Below, in pieces: positions 48,955-61,425 of a DNA stretch of 64,000 bases (position 1 is the first letter of the stretch; every line of letters begins with the position of its first letter). A program made the position numbers and the translations under genes. The DNA comes from Owenia fusiformis. Lineage: Eukaryota > Annelida > Polychaeta > Sabellida > Oweniidae. The notes under the pieces were generated by a model that made no database searches, was not told where the DNA came from, and worked only from the letters and a program-made list of their open reading frames with translations. The stretch lies in NCBI GenBank assembly GCA_903813345.2, contig CAIIXF020000010.1:26312425-26376424 (forward strand), read 5' to 3'.

Positions 48955-49755
48955 GGGTGCATTTATTGCAACTATGGTATAGAGGGAGGGATCATGAATT
49001 GCAGCTGGAGTAAAGAGGGAGGGAGCATATATCGCAATTGGAGAAAAGAGGGAGGGAGCATTTATTACAGTTGGTGGAAAGAGGTAGGGAGCATAGATCT
49101 ATATTTCAGCTGAAGTAAAAAAGGAGGGAGCATACAGTATATTACAATTGGAGAAAAGAGGGGGAGCATATATTGCAGTTGAAGAAAAGAGGGGGGAGAG
49201 GGTGTTTTTATTACAATTGGATTAAACAGCGAGGGAGCATATATTTCTCCTGAAGTAAAGAGAGAGAGAGAGAGAGAGAGCATATATTGCAGTTGGAGAA
49301 AAGATGGAGGGAGCGTATAGCAGTTGGAGAAAAGAGAGAAAAGAGGTAGGGAGCATATATTTCAGCTGAAGTGAGGAGAGAGCATATATTGCAGTTGGAA
49401 TAAAGAGGAAGGGAACATTTATTGCAGTTGGAGTAAACATGGGCTTTCAACTCTAATTGAAAGCCCATGGAGTAAAGAGGTAGGGAGCATATAGTTCAGG
49501 TGAAGTAAAGAGGGAGGGAGCATCTATTGCAGTTTGATTAAAAAGGGAGGGAGCATGTATTGCAGCTGGAATAAAGATGTAGGGAGCATTTATTGTAGTG
49601 GGAGTAAAGAGGTAGGGATCATATAGTTCAGCTGAAGTAAAGAGGGAGGGAGCATTTGGGAATTTATTGTGTATGGAGTAAGGGGTAGGAAAAGAAGTAG
49701 GGGGCATTTTTGCAGGAGTAAAGAGGTATGGAGCATTTATTGCAGCTATTGACAT
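48955..49755 (+). repeat. Purine-rich minisatellite in receptor intron
   Basis: About 18 diverged units of the type GAGGGAGGGAGCATATATTG followed by CAGTTGGAGTAAA, unit 36 to 48 bp. They include a (GA)n tract at 49260 and a short palindrome CATGGGCTTTCAA at 49438-49471. Open frames on the - strand here are products of the repeat. Confidence 0.85.
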
Positions 49756-50011
49756 TCTATTCTTATTTCGTTTCAGTGTACATATTCAAAATAAATGGAC
49801 ATGGAATCATTGGTATTTAATGTCATTTTCTATCAGAAATTCAATTTTCGATTATTTGCTATTCGTCCTGGCGTGTGAGCCCTTTTCAATAGTCTAATTT
49901 TTTTTTTAAAGAGAGCTTCATCTACACGATCCTACTATAATCAATTATCAATGTTATAATGATATAAGATCATATAATACTAGTATGTGCTAATACAGAC
50001 GGTATACTTAC

Positions 50012-50075
50012 GAATCAAACCACCAAAGGCAGCTCATGACGAAGTAAGGAGTCCAGCACACAAGGAATACCAGAA
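50012..50075 (-). CDS. GnRH/AKH/corazonin-type receptor, exon carrying TM6
   Basis: A 64-nt micro-exon lies between the acceptor TATTTTTCAG and the donor GTAAGT. It enters in phase 1 and leaves in phase 2. With the split codons it reads V-LVFLVCWTPYFVMSCLWWFD-S. CWTPY (residues 183-187) is the class A TM6 CWxP toggle motif, and the WWFD end sits at the start of ECL3. It is too small for ORF calling. It is supported by exact phase match to both neighbours, canonical sites on both sides, and the fit of the translation between the ICL3 exon and the TM7 exon. Confidence 0.92.
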
Positions 50076-50221
50076 CTGAAAAATACTTAGATTTTTCACT
50101 AAATGATAAATGCGACAGTTTCATATAATTTCTCATGCGAAACAGTTTGCTTGCATCATATATACTAGATAGTCTTCAATTATTATGTGAAACATATATT
50201 AACTTTCATATTTACACTCAC

Positions 50222-50329
50222 CTATCATAACGGTCATTTTGAGGGTTCTTATCCTGGCCCTCTCTATGTTTCCAATACCCGATCTTCTCAGCCGAGTTTC
50301 AGTTTTTTGAGCCAAGCTACAAGTCTCTT
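50222..50329 (-). CDS. GnRH/AKH/corazonin-type receptor, exon carrying ICL3 and start of TM6
   Basis: A 108-nt exon is bounded by the acceptor TGTTTCAG (exon starts at 50329) and the donor GTGAGTG (exon ends at 50222). It enters and leaves in phase 1. The split codon makes E141, then ETCSLAQKTETRLRRSGIGN, then IERARIRTLKMTVMI. The R-A-R-x-R-T-L-K-M-T run is the usual basic end of ICL3 leading into TM6 in this receptor group, where G-protein contact occurs. The exon is too short to stand out as an ORF and was found by extending the splice phase from the TM5 exon. The acceptor reads CAGAAG, a tandem NAGNAG site, so transcripts with or without one glutamate are possible. The intron to the next exon is only 146 bp. 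Confidence 0.9.
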
Positions 50330-52109
50330 CTGAAACATCAAAAGCAAGCAACTAATATAACTATAAGCGATTGGAGCAATAAAAGATGACATTAAGAGGT
50401 TTCGCATGTATCGTTTTTAGCTCACCGTCGTAACGCATTCAGTAGTTTATTCGTACATGTAGCAGTTCAATAAAAGCCTTTCGTGGTTCGCTCTTTAATC
50501 GAGAAGGTACGAAAATGTGTACTTAAAAAGCTTTCAAAAGGCCAATATTTGATTGGTCAATATTTTCAAACGATACATTTTGCGTAACTATTTACGTGAC
50601 CCGAAAGTTCTAAATCAAACTAATTACGCAATTTTGTTTTTACACCCGCACGCTAAATAAATCAATGACACTGTCAGAAGTATTGTTCTTTGTCATTGCT
50701 TTAATGGTCAGTATACCGAGTATAATCAAGAAAAGCTTTTACAATGAACAATAAAATTATAGATTTTCTTTCGAACACTGAACCGACTGACCTAGATAAT
50801 AGCGACGCGTCTTCTTTGGTCAACTGCTCAGTTGTTTGTGGGTTTTCAACGTAACTCTATATTGCATATTGAAGGTCAGGTGAGTACTTTTATTCTGTTG
50901 TTGCTTCGATGTTGCAGTTTGTAGTGCGGTAAGATTGGAATGAAAGTGTTGAAATTCAAATGAAATCATTTTTTCCAATATGACGACTAGTCAACTGATC
51001 ACCTGACCTTTTCTTCTGGAATATTTTCTCACTTTTCGATCATCTTTCTTTACCACGCTATGAATCAAAACAATGAAAAAAATATCTGTTATATTAAGAT
51101 TAATAGAAGATCAATCGTTTCTCTGTACTTCCGTACGGGAATATGGACGAAGATATCGATTGAAAAAATAGGTGTGAAAATCCCCATGGGGAAAACAAGG
51201 AAGTAAGAATTTGTTCCTCCGCGAACTGCACCATTGGAAATATTTTGACCTTATAAGGAAAATCTTCCTTTTGAAGAGGGAACTAAGAATACGACAATTA
51301 AAACGAGATGCGGTTGTAAATACGTTTCAGCTATAACCCATTGTGCGAGACCTCTCTAATACTACATATGGATAGCATTCGAAACTCATAGCATTCTATA
51401 TTTAACAAACGAAATATACCAAGAAAAGTATAATAACTTATCCCATCCATTACATTGCAACACGTCTGGGAAAATATGTTATAATGCAAATAGAGGGATC
51501 GCTGATTAGATCAGCTCTATGGGAACATAGCATGAAGAATGAAATCCCCATACTGTTTCATTATTTAAAAAGCCTCCAGTTAATTGAATATGAGGATAAA
51601 TGTCAAGGGCACATAAAGAATTTGCCTACTACACGTGATTTGTAAGTATTGTACAATACTAGAGACGTACATGTATCTATAAGTCAGGAACATCTATCCA
51701 AAGGTACATGGATACGTTTATGTTCATTAAATAGAAGTGTGACATATTGAGTACTGATTTGATTATTGTGTACTATATTTTTCAATTTCAATAGCATAAG
51801 GCCAGGAGAAATAGTTCTGACAGAAATTTATCGAGTTGATAATTTATCAAACTTTGTATCCGGGCTTTGTATTAATAGAAATAAAAGCCAATTGGGTTTT
51901 GCAATAGAACAGAAATACTCAGTTCTCTCTCCCTTGCAGAACATAATTCCGATGCTTTGTCAAAAATATTTCCTCGCCAAGTGTGAAAAGATATTTAGCT
52001 TCTGAAACCATAAATATTAAATATAATATTTGACATGGTGTATACTATTGGACTTTTGTGTTTTTATACTGATAAACATTTTGGTACCAAATCTTTCGTG
52101 TTATCTGTT
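50330..52109. other. Receptor intron, no further feature
   Basis: No exon-like segment in phase and no clear element boundaries. Confidence 0.45.
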
Positions 52110-52115
52110 ATCTTT

Positions 52116-52771
52116 CACTGGTGGATATCAAGCGAAGGTAACTTGCCGTCAATTGTTCATATGTCGTGCGTGGGTGCCACATTTCACCGATATCTTCCAC
52201 CGCTTAAGGAAGGTAAATGGTATTTTGGTTGTTCAGATGATACGGTTACTGATTTGTGGTGATGCGGCAACGTTATGAGAGTTTATAATGGAGAGCTAAG
52301 ATGTCCTAGTTCTGATAAAAAAACATGCTTTATAACAATTGTGGTGGTTCACATTATCTTGATTCCCAAGATCAATTACTCATCGACATTACTATTTAAT
52401 CCCACATAGCAAGGCAAAGGTGCAAGGTGTGGCTGATTCCAACCAATTCGAACACAGTATTTCATATAACTGTAGTGCAGTATTTAACCAATAACCGACA
52501 AACGCGACCGTTACCGTATCATACATTTCCAGTAACCTTCCCTCAAGCGATGGAAGATATCGTTGAAATGTGGCACCCGCGCACGACATATGAACAATTG
52601 CTCATACTCCAGAGTTTCCATATCATATAAGCCTAATTTGGATCAAAGCATTATGTCAAATATAAAGTGGTTTAATTTGATGAAAACTAAAATGTTCGAA
52701 ATCGACAATTTTCGTCCGCCATCTTGAATGCGAAGGTGACGGCAGTTACCTTCACTTGATATCCACCAGTG
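52116..52771. mobile_element. MITE with TIR CACTGGTGGATATCAAG (TSD ATCTTT)
   Basis: Ends CACTGGTGGATATCAAGCGA and the reverse complement, with a 6-bp ATCTTT duplication on both sides (52110-52115, 52772-52777). Inner blocks AATTGTTCATATGTCGTGCG and GATATCTTCCA also mirror. A fragment of the same family occurs at 61345-61420. Confidence 0.75.
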
Positions 52772-53496
52772 ATCTTTGCTGAGACGCCTGTTAACATTAC
52801 GAGAAAATAAACCAAAGTAATGGTCCTGTCAAAATCTTTGAAAAGAGACAATGCATTATTTTTCCATTGGCTTTGCTGGAGAGATTATTGGCAGTAAAAC
52901 ATGTAAATGCTACTGGCTTACACAAAAGTAAACAATCTGTCATTGTCTGAACGAATCATTTTTCTACAGCAACCTTATTAGTCCTCGAGTTGCAAATTGC
53001 CCGAGAGCAAATAACCTACACCCTGGGACCAATACCATTAAATTTTATCTCTGAAATGCAATCTTTATCACACATTATAACAACTTGTAAATTTGGTGTA
53101 AAAATATTGAATAGAACTGGAGATATTGTCATTTCAATGATGTATATAAATATATATAAAGATAATGGTGCCAAAATGAGCACATCGTCCTGAAGGGTAT
53201 TACTAAACAAGGCCTCATACAAAAACCACTGATAAAGAAAGTATTACGTATAGCTTTCGTAATCATGGTTATGATATATCACTAATGGTTTAATTTCATA
53301 TCTGACGCATTCCATGGAATTTATTCTGCAATAAAAATATATTGATTAGGTTGTGAATGTGTTTTTGCAATAAGAAAATCAAATCAACATCTGTACATTG
53401 GAAGCTGGATCGGAAGTAACACCGTTTTTTAGAATTAATCTGCTTGTCCAAAATAATTTAAACACTGGTTGTCCAGTAGTGGCTCCAGTTACCTAC

Positions 53497-53701
53497 CTTG
53501 ACTTTCTCGAGATTTCTTCGTGATCTCGAAGAGTATCATAGAGTACGCAAAAGTGATGACGATCAGGGGTAGAACATATATAGCTATCAGCACAAATAGG
53601 TTGTAGGCGAGTTCGTGCTTCTCACTGGGGAAAAAGTTGAACGTAACACATTGGGTGTAGTCGGGAAATTCTGGGTGAGCCTCGACATGGAAAATAAAGC
53701 T
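53497..53701 (-). CDS. GnRH/AKH/corazonin-type receptor, exon carrying ECL2-TM5
   Basis: The acceptor TTTCTATTTCCAG precedes AGC at 53701, and the donor GTAGGT follows 53497. The 205-nt exon adds residues 73-140 of the fragment. FIFHVEAHPEFPDYTQC supplies the ECL2 cysteine (residue 90) that pairs with the TM3 cysteine, followed by VTFNFFPS. TM5 is AYNLFVLIAIYVLPLIVITF with the conserved proline at residue 117. Then ICL3 begins with FEITKKSRESQ. FHVE..P..QCVTF.FFPS is characteristic of invertebrate GnRH and corazonin receptors. The exon enters in phase 0 and leaves in phase 1. An alternative donor four bases downstream (GTAACT) would put a stop in the next exon, so the upstream GTAGGT is the supported site. 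Confidence 0.93.
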
Positions 53702-56029
53702 CTGGAAATAGAAAAATAATGCTTTGGGGATAAAATACAAATATTTAGTACTCCATTGAGGTGAATACCTGTTCCTGTTTCAATAGCAAGGTGCATTCCC
53801 CGAAGCCAGACGAACCAAAGGAATACACCTTGCGGGATCATTAAAAGTCATTAAAGGTATTCGCCGAAAATTGCATGAGATACATGTATTAGTTTCATTA
53901 CTCACTTTTAGTATTCACCACTTTACTCTTATTGGGAATGTCTTAAAAGAACAAGAATGGTTCGATTTTTTGTATCATTTTCAGATTTACTCAGGACGAA
54001 ACGCCACACCTGATGAATACGCCCATTGAATACGCCTTTTTTGATGTCACAGGCATGGCCATTGGATTGTCTTCTTATTTTTATGTCACGTGTAATGTAT
54101 AGACCAACGAGAGAGTGGAGAATATGACAGTGATATAATAAACCAAAATAGTTTAACCCTGTATTACTTATTACTTTAATTTGATATATTGACATGCATT
54201 GTGTATGAGAAAGTTTGATAAGAAGTGTGACCAAATAAGAGGACTTATGAATAAACATTGATTAACATAAATGTTACAGAAAAACAGTATGACTGAATTA
54301 CCCATGAATGATTGAAAATGTCTCAGAATGCCATAGACAATTATGGGGTTTCCCTAAATTGAGAACTGGCGCTTCCGATAAAGGCAGACAGATCAAATAT
54401 GAAAATAGCTTCTCAAGCATTCATAAAAATATCAATTTCTTTTTCAATACATTATTCTCCCATTATTTGGGATATTACACATGGTTTCTCTTGTGATTTT
54501 CATGTATTTAAGACTGAATGATGCAATGTATCCCATTTTATGGCCCGCTGTTATCAAACTTAAGTTCTTCCAGGATTACTAGCTCCAATTCCGAGTTATT
54601 TATATAAATTTTATTACCACCTTTCATTTCCCATTAAAAGGGAATTATTCTTAGTGGTATAAAACCGGATCACAATTTTGCTATCAGGGGTATTGTAACC
54701 ACTTTCTGATACAATGGTGAAATATCTATGCAGCAAGAATAAAGTTAGATATCTTAATTATTGACTTAGGCTACTTGAGGAAAATATAGCACGACTGTCG
54801 TCCATTATGCGCGAAACTCTTTCTTTTTCTATATAAACTCCATTGACGCATTTGATCAGATTATCGTATAATTAGTAGACGAAAAGGTTATTAACCCATG
54901 CGGTAAATCATGTGAATTATAATTCATCTCGATCTTGTAATTCGTATTTTCTGTGCATTATGAGAAACTTTATTCTCAAATGTTAAGGATTTAAGCACAT
55001 GAAGCAATGCTTTGTTTTACGATAGACGAGAAATGTACATGTGTATGTCGCACATAATCATTGAATCATGTTGTACCTATACCCTCTTCACACAAGGCAA
55101 AGACAATGAAAGAAACAGTCAGCAAAGAGCTTCAAATAATCATTGGCATTCAATAGAAGTTAGCCTTCTATTGAAAGCCCATGAAATAATAAGGTTTGAA
55201 TAAGCTCAGCAACTTTTAGAACTTGCTATATATCACTACAAAATGTGTCAGTTTGATCTATGGAATACAATCGAACAGCCACATTTTCTAAACATTTACC
55301 TGTGTGCCCCGTTCAAAGAAATGATAACCAAGGCTCAGAATAGTATCTATATCATCGTACCGATTGTAGCATTTGAATGATGGATGCTGAGGATATATCT
55401 TATTGTTTGAAAAACTTAATTAAATACTTCAAGCTCTAAATGTTTGTACAGTGGAGTATACAACTATCTGCATTACAAATGGCGGCCATTAATCTAGTAA
55501 ATTAGGAAAACGGTGACTACCATGTTCACAAATCATGAGCAATGAGCAATTGCCAATATTTCGCCAATAAGTCCAAAATCCAATTAGCTTTATTATGAGC
55601 TATTAATCGGGTGTCCAAAAAGTGAGACACCTTTTGACAAGTATTTTCCCAGCAGTGAATTAACGAAATTATATTATGGGATTATGTTATCTATGATTGA
55701 CTGTGGATGGGGGACGGCACATCTGTATACCCCAATTTGCAATTGTGACAAGATGAATTATTCACACATTACTGTAGGCATAATGTACACTTGTATTACA
55801 TTCTGACCAATCCAACAGATTAGCCAGTTTATATTTTCCAACATATGAATGATTTTCTGGCCTTGAACAACATTCAGCAAAATTGATTATATTGTCAATT
55901 TCAACCCAGCAGTATCCTTACATGACTCTTAATAAGTCTTAGAGATGAAGCATGTAACACATGGCAACATATGGGAAAACATTGAATATGAAATTGAAAA
56001 GAAAATGTGAGATAAATTTAAAGTCCCCG
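53702..56029. other. Receptor intron, no further feature
   Basis: First 2.3 kb upstream of the TM5 exon. AAAGCCCATGAAAT near 55176 resembles the palindrome at 49440. Nothing else was recognised. Confidence 0.4.
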
Positions 56030-56840
56030 TCTAAAGTTTGAAAATATTTTTTTATCATTCATTTACTATTTGTCAGGACTTAAAAAGTGATTTTAGAGAT
56101 ATTTGAACAAAAAATTTTTTTTGAAAAAAAAGTTGTGAGCATTTCATTTCTCAAATATTCAAATTTCCCGCCATTTTTCAAAAAAAGTTGAAATTTCTTA
56201 ATCATCAAATATTTCTTAATGCATTTCAAAAAAGATTATATTTTTAACACCAATGCAAAGATTGAACAAAAGACACTATTTCAATAATAAAATGTCATAT
56301 TTAATGGGCCACTTCAATGTTTTAGCTTATCAAAAATATTTTGAAACATTAGTGATGTCACTAAGGTAACAAAAACTTTTTGAATTTTTTTTTTCGATGT
56401 CAATCTTTTCTTAATATGCTAGACTTTCATAAAAAAACAATGTTGATCGTCTAACCATGTTAAAAGGAAGAATAAATTATGTTTTAGATATCATTGTATA
56501 AGAACTAAAATTTTGAAATGCATTTTTCTCAGAACCATTTTCATACACTGATAAGTTCATTTCTCGCTTGTTTATCAACCGATTTTCCTAATTTTTTCGG
56601 CAAAAAACATGGGAGGATGTATGCTATGCATTGGTATGAATTGTGGCTAATTAGAAGATATGAGTGACCTCTAAAAGTTGGTTTTAGATAAATTCACAAA
56701 TTTTGGAACAAAAAGTCTATCAAAAACCACTTTTTGAAATTAAAAAAAAAAGTTTCACATATCACACTTTGATAACATTGGGTAAGACTACAATATAAGC
56801 CAAAGTGGTTTAAACTTTACATGGGGCCTTTAAAGAACTT
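56030..56840 (-). repeat. Dispersed repeat R1, copy 3 (inverted)
   Basis: AAATTTCCCGCCATTTTTCA and AGTGGTTTAAACTTTACATG mark it as the reverse complement of the copies at 12560 and 20370. It lies within the 10 kb receptor intron. Confidence 0.7.
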
Positions 56841-58440
56841 CAAGTACATGTATGAGGCGTTAAAGACACCTCTTAAGAATCATTTATACCATAGGATAGG
56901 ATACCTTTCATTGACTTTATCATGAATACATATCATTGTGGTTGAAAATATGTACATCTATATATGCACATAATAAGAATATTGCTTTGTTTTTACATTT
57001 CATTTCGAAAAACAACGTCGATATCAACAACGTCGATATTACATATTATTTTTACTTTATCTGTATATGGTTTCTTAAGAAACATGATACATAAGGATGT
57101 GCCAATTAAACAGCGTTGATTGTAACTTATGCAATTCTTTTTCCTGTGAAGGGTATCACAGAATCGTGCGAGATGACAGAAACATATTTTGCTAGTTGCA
57201 TTCTATTTCTAGTGTTAAAATGATGTCATAGAGCTGATATTACAGTTTGTTATAAATTCCATTGCAATGGATCATCGCTTTGATGTAGACTTGCCTTGCT
57301 ACAGGGTGACCCCAGAATACAACCTTCTAATTTCAAATTAAATTTCTTAATTAAAGTGAAATCTTCATGCATTTTCGGGTATGAATGAAAAGAGAGAGAG
57401 AGAGAGATTAGAGATTAGAGATTAGATATTCCTCTTTGTAAATATTTCACATCTTCTTTGTTTTCACCTCATAAAGTTCCACCAACCAAAGTATCACGCT
57501 CAGTAGAGCTGGGGAAATCTGATAGTATAGAATTAACTATTGTCTGGTTGCCATGACACAGTCAATCAGATGTCTGATCAGCCATGATCAGGTTGTCGTA
57601 TTTGAACCGAAGCAAATGCAATAACAGTGATTTCGCCTTGATATACTCTCAATTAGTTATTTTTTATTTGCCAAGTAAAATACGATCTAGAGCAAGCAAT
57701 GTTTGTAAGCAGCGAACAAGAATGACTGGATTGTTTATAATTGTATTTTATACCTACTGAGGTCTGGGTACATAAGGAGCGGGAATATATAGTGCAACCC
57801 CCTCCACGAATTTTGTCCCTTTTATGGGCTTGATTATTTTAATACGAAAGGTTTTTATCTGTTCAACCGTGGATAAAAAAAACGGTCAACACCACCATTA
57901 GTCAATGTGGGATTCTAATCCATTTCATCCATGATTGGTCAAATACAAGATGTCACTAATAACTATACACGTTGCTACAGTTTGACACTGGATTCAAGCA
58001 ACATCCATCTCATCAAAAGTGAAAACAACCCATGATTTACATCCAAACTAAACAACCTGTCAATACATGATGTCTCCTTATGAGAAACAGCTTTCAGATT
58101 GAATAAACATTGTGTTGCCTCCTCCTCATTATTGTGATCGAGGGGATGCATTATGATTCCATCTCAGATTTATTTTCCCAAATTTCCACACTGTATTAAA
58201 TACGATTATGATCAATACCGACTTGGTTTATCTCTTTTATAGTGACTATTACCACAGAGGGGTATGCTCATGAGAATAATGGCAAAGGCCCATCTTGTGG
58301 CCTAAAATGAAAAAAAAGATTTCGGGCCCCAAAATGATTTTTAACCCGAAGATAAACTGAAATATTTTCAAAGAATTGACACCGCGGCCGGGTAAAGATG
58401 GATCATTTGGTTTGTAATTCAATTTGACATATAAGGCTTT
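56841..58440. other. Receptor intron; GA/ATTAG microsatellite
   Basis: (GA)n followed by (GATTA)n at 57390-57425. No exon or element end was seen. Confidence 0.4.
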
Positions 58441-58445
58441 ATATA

Positions 58446-59337
58446 CGAGTGTTGTCCCGTAAGTAATGCACATGCTCAAACTTTCTTTAATATTCTTCAA
58501 TTCAGATGAAATTTGGTGTTATAAAAATTGAAGTTTTATTCGTTATATCCTGAAGTTTCAAGATTATATGTTAATTTTATGTCTTAAAATGGAGGAAGGG
58601 GTGGGTGGGGCAGGTACCAATTTTTCTAATCATGAAAAGCTCCAAAGTGCTATTTTTCTAATATTTCTTTATTTCAAATAATCAAAATGTTTTTGAAATT
58701 GTTAAATTTATTCAGCATGATGTTCATCAAGCACAAATAATGACATTTAGCACTGTGGTGTCATAATACCACACAGTTCAATGGTTACAAATTCAAATTC
58801 GATCAGTCACAGTATAAAATGAGTATACAAGACACCATGATATAGAACTACAATTATGAGGTGGCAGAACCCTAGATGACTCCAAACATTGGAGGCAAAA
58901 ACTCCACAAGTCACGGTTGAAAAGTGTTTGACCTGACAGGCATCCAAAGTACTTAACATGCAAAGGCCAATATTTTGAGAGAATGTGAAATGGGACACTG
59001 TGCAATATACATCCATTAAGATGTGCTCCTAGTAATTTGGTATCTTAAAATGTATCTTTGAGCATACTTCTTATAGCTACACAAAATGGTATTTGTTGAT
59101 TAATTATTTCATTTTTCTATTCCTTTTGACGTGACTATAACCTGCCCACCCTACTCAACCTCACCAACTTGATTTAATCATAACATCAACACAGAATTAT
59201 CAGTCAAGATGTAGAATAATAAAAATTGTAGAATAATAAAAATGTGTCTAAGGAACATTCACTGAAAATTTCATGGAAAATTATCGATTATTGATAAAGT
59301 AAGATCATATAGTGCATTACTTCTGGGACAACCCTCG
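58446..59337. mobile_element. mariner-type MITE, TIR CGAGGGTTGTCCC
   Basis: Ends CGAGTGTTGTCCCGTAAGTA and the complement of TACTTCTGGGACAACCCTCG, between TA dinucleotides. ACGAGGGnTGTCCCnnAAGT-type ends are common in mariner elements. The interior has short ORFs but no recognisable DDE motif. Confidence 0.7.
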
Positions 59338-60527
59338 TACAGTGCTAGTTAAACCAGACTATTTTGTTATAATGTTTTAAGTGTCAGCATGCCAAAACAA
59401 AGAGTGCAACCCATAACATATATTGATTCTAAAATAGTTTAAAAATAACAAATCAGGATCAGTTAAAACTGACAGCGCGATTATTACGTCTATAAATATA
59501 AGCATCCGATGAAAAGACAATTCTGACATCAGATTATGCCTTCTTTATATATGTCTTTGATATGATGACATCGATGTATTCAATCTGAATACATGAAATT
59601 ATTGTACATCACGAAAATGTTCATGTTTATATTGCAACAGTGAACAAACTTTACATAAATCGTGTCCATCTAGTTCAATTATTATTACTATTAGATTGTA
59701 ATTCGCGAAATAATATACCGGTACATTGAAACCATGGGAATTTTCACTCACGCAGTCACATCCCTATATGTTCCCGTGTCCACCTATTTTATTTAAATAC
59801 CACTGTAAATATTCTGTGCTATTTTGGAGTCAATGGTAAAATTGAAAATTGAAAATATCTTTGAAATTCATACATTATTGAAAATATAATATCGATTAAA
59901 AATATGGACAATTTTTGGCCGACGATATTGATTTTTGGACTAGTTCACAATCTCCTTTCTCCATGCATTTATTTTGTGATATTTTTGAAACCTGAAATGT
60001 GAACGTCGAAATAATAATGAGAAACCTGTGGGGGCCACGGTAATTGATTTGACTGGAGGGTGTCTCCCAGGGAGCTCTGGTTGGGATGTTATTATCACTC
60101 AGGCTTTGTCTTATACACTCACATTCTTTCAGGTTTCTAACTAACTAGAACATATATTTATCTTCACAACATTTGCAGGCAATTACATATCGATAAATGA
60201 TATGCAACATATACTTAAACTTTACTTCGAGCAATTCAGTATACAAAAATGGCACTGGTTCTGCCTTGATCTGATCGACATATTTGGTCAATACCGGGGA
60301 CAATACATTTCCTTTTTTTCACTGTGGTAATTGCGAAAACGGATTTTGCTTTTTCCATGACCAGTTACAAAGTTCCATCGCTGTTTTGGTCTACATTGAT
60401 CACTCGCCGATTGTATAAAATGATATATCATTTGACATATACCTCGTTAGAATGATAAATTATACAGTTCGAACAATCACTAGTTTGTCACATTCTGATA
60501 CTCATCACACCTTTTTGCCTTCAACTA

Positions 60528-61036
60528 CACACCGGAATAGCCCGACTACGGTAAAGTCAGATACCGTTGTCACAAATGTTCGCTTCAAATGTTTAATCAC
60601 TTGGTCCTCATTTCATGGGATTTTATCGTCGCTAATTCTGTGCATGCATTAAGCTCTTGTGATAATGTATCATATGAAATCCCATTCTCGATCAAATTGG
60701 GTCGTGAATCGCCACAATATAGCGTCTTCAATATCGTCAATGACAACGGAATCTGAATTTGAGTAACTTAGAAAGACAACGGCATATGGTAATTACAGTG
60801 TCCGTTGTCCCGTATCTCATTTTGATCGGTTAAATTAAAGACTTTATTTCGATGGTAGAACATTATTAACTGTACAATGGGTATTAAGACACTTTGATTG
60901 TTTGTTGTTCCAAAGGAATTTAGTCTAGGTGCTCTATTAAACATACAGTTCATGAAAATCTAATTGAAGCGACGGTTATGTCCGCCGTTCGTGACAACGG
61001 TATCTGACTTTACCGTTGTCAGGCTATTCCGTTGTG
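60528..61036. mobile_element. CAC-terminus MITE, family B (TSD AACTA)
   Basis: Ends CACACCGGAATAGCCCGACT and the complement of GGCTATTCCGTTGTG, with about 46 bp of TIR extending to GATACCGTTGTCAC. Flanked by exact AACTA duplications (60523-60527, 61037-61041). The 0.4 kb AT-rich interior has no transposase. Confidence 0.85.
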
Positions 61037-61344
61037 AACTAGAAATATATCTAGAAAGAAGCTAATGAACGCCATGATTTCTCATGATGAATTTGGCATG
61101 TTTTGCACCATATAGGCAAAAACAGTTCCAAACACTGCACATGCACCATCCGGTCAAATTAAGCAATTCCATGTTTATTTCTGGTACTAAACGGCACCAC
61201 GCCTGAAAAGATCAGAACAATCTAGAACGTTCACCTATAGACGTAAGCAAAAACCTCAATTTCTATAAATACTTAGCCAATGCTTGAAAATGCTAACCGA
61301 GTTAGCGGAACTAAAGACAATGGTTAAGTAAGACATGCTTTCAC

Positions 61345-61425
61345 ACATAGCTAGGCAAGGTGTGTCCAATTCCAGCAAATCAGAACATGATATTTCATAT
61401 AACTGCAACCAACAACCCATTCAAG
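61345..61425 (+). mobile_element. Fragment of the CACTGGTGG MITE family
   Basis: GGCAAGGTGTGTCCAATTCC through ATATTTCATATAACTGCA resembles 52411-52475. The ends are missing. Confidence 0.45.

Noticed and set aside
49065-49755. Several - strand ORFs rich in APSLF repeats
   Set aside because: They are the purine minisatellite read on the complementary strand.
58793-59016. Overlapping - strand ORFs of about 70 codons as a transposase
   Set aside because: They lie inside a mariner-type MITE, but no DDE, WPPRSPDL or helix-turn-helix motif could be recognised.
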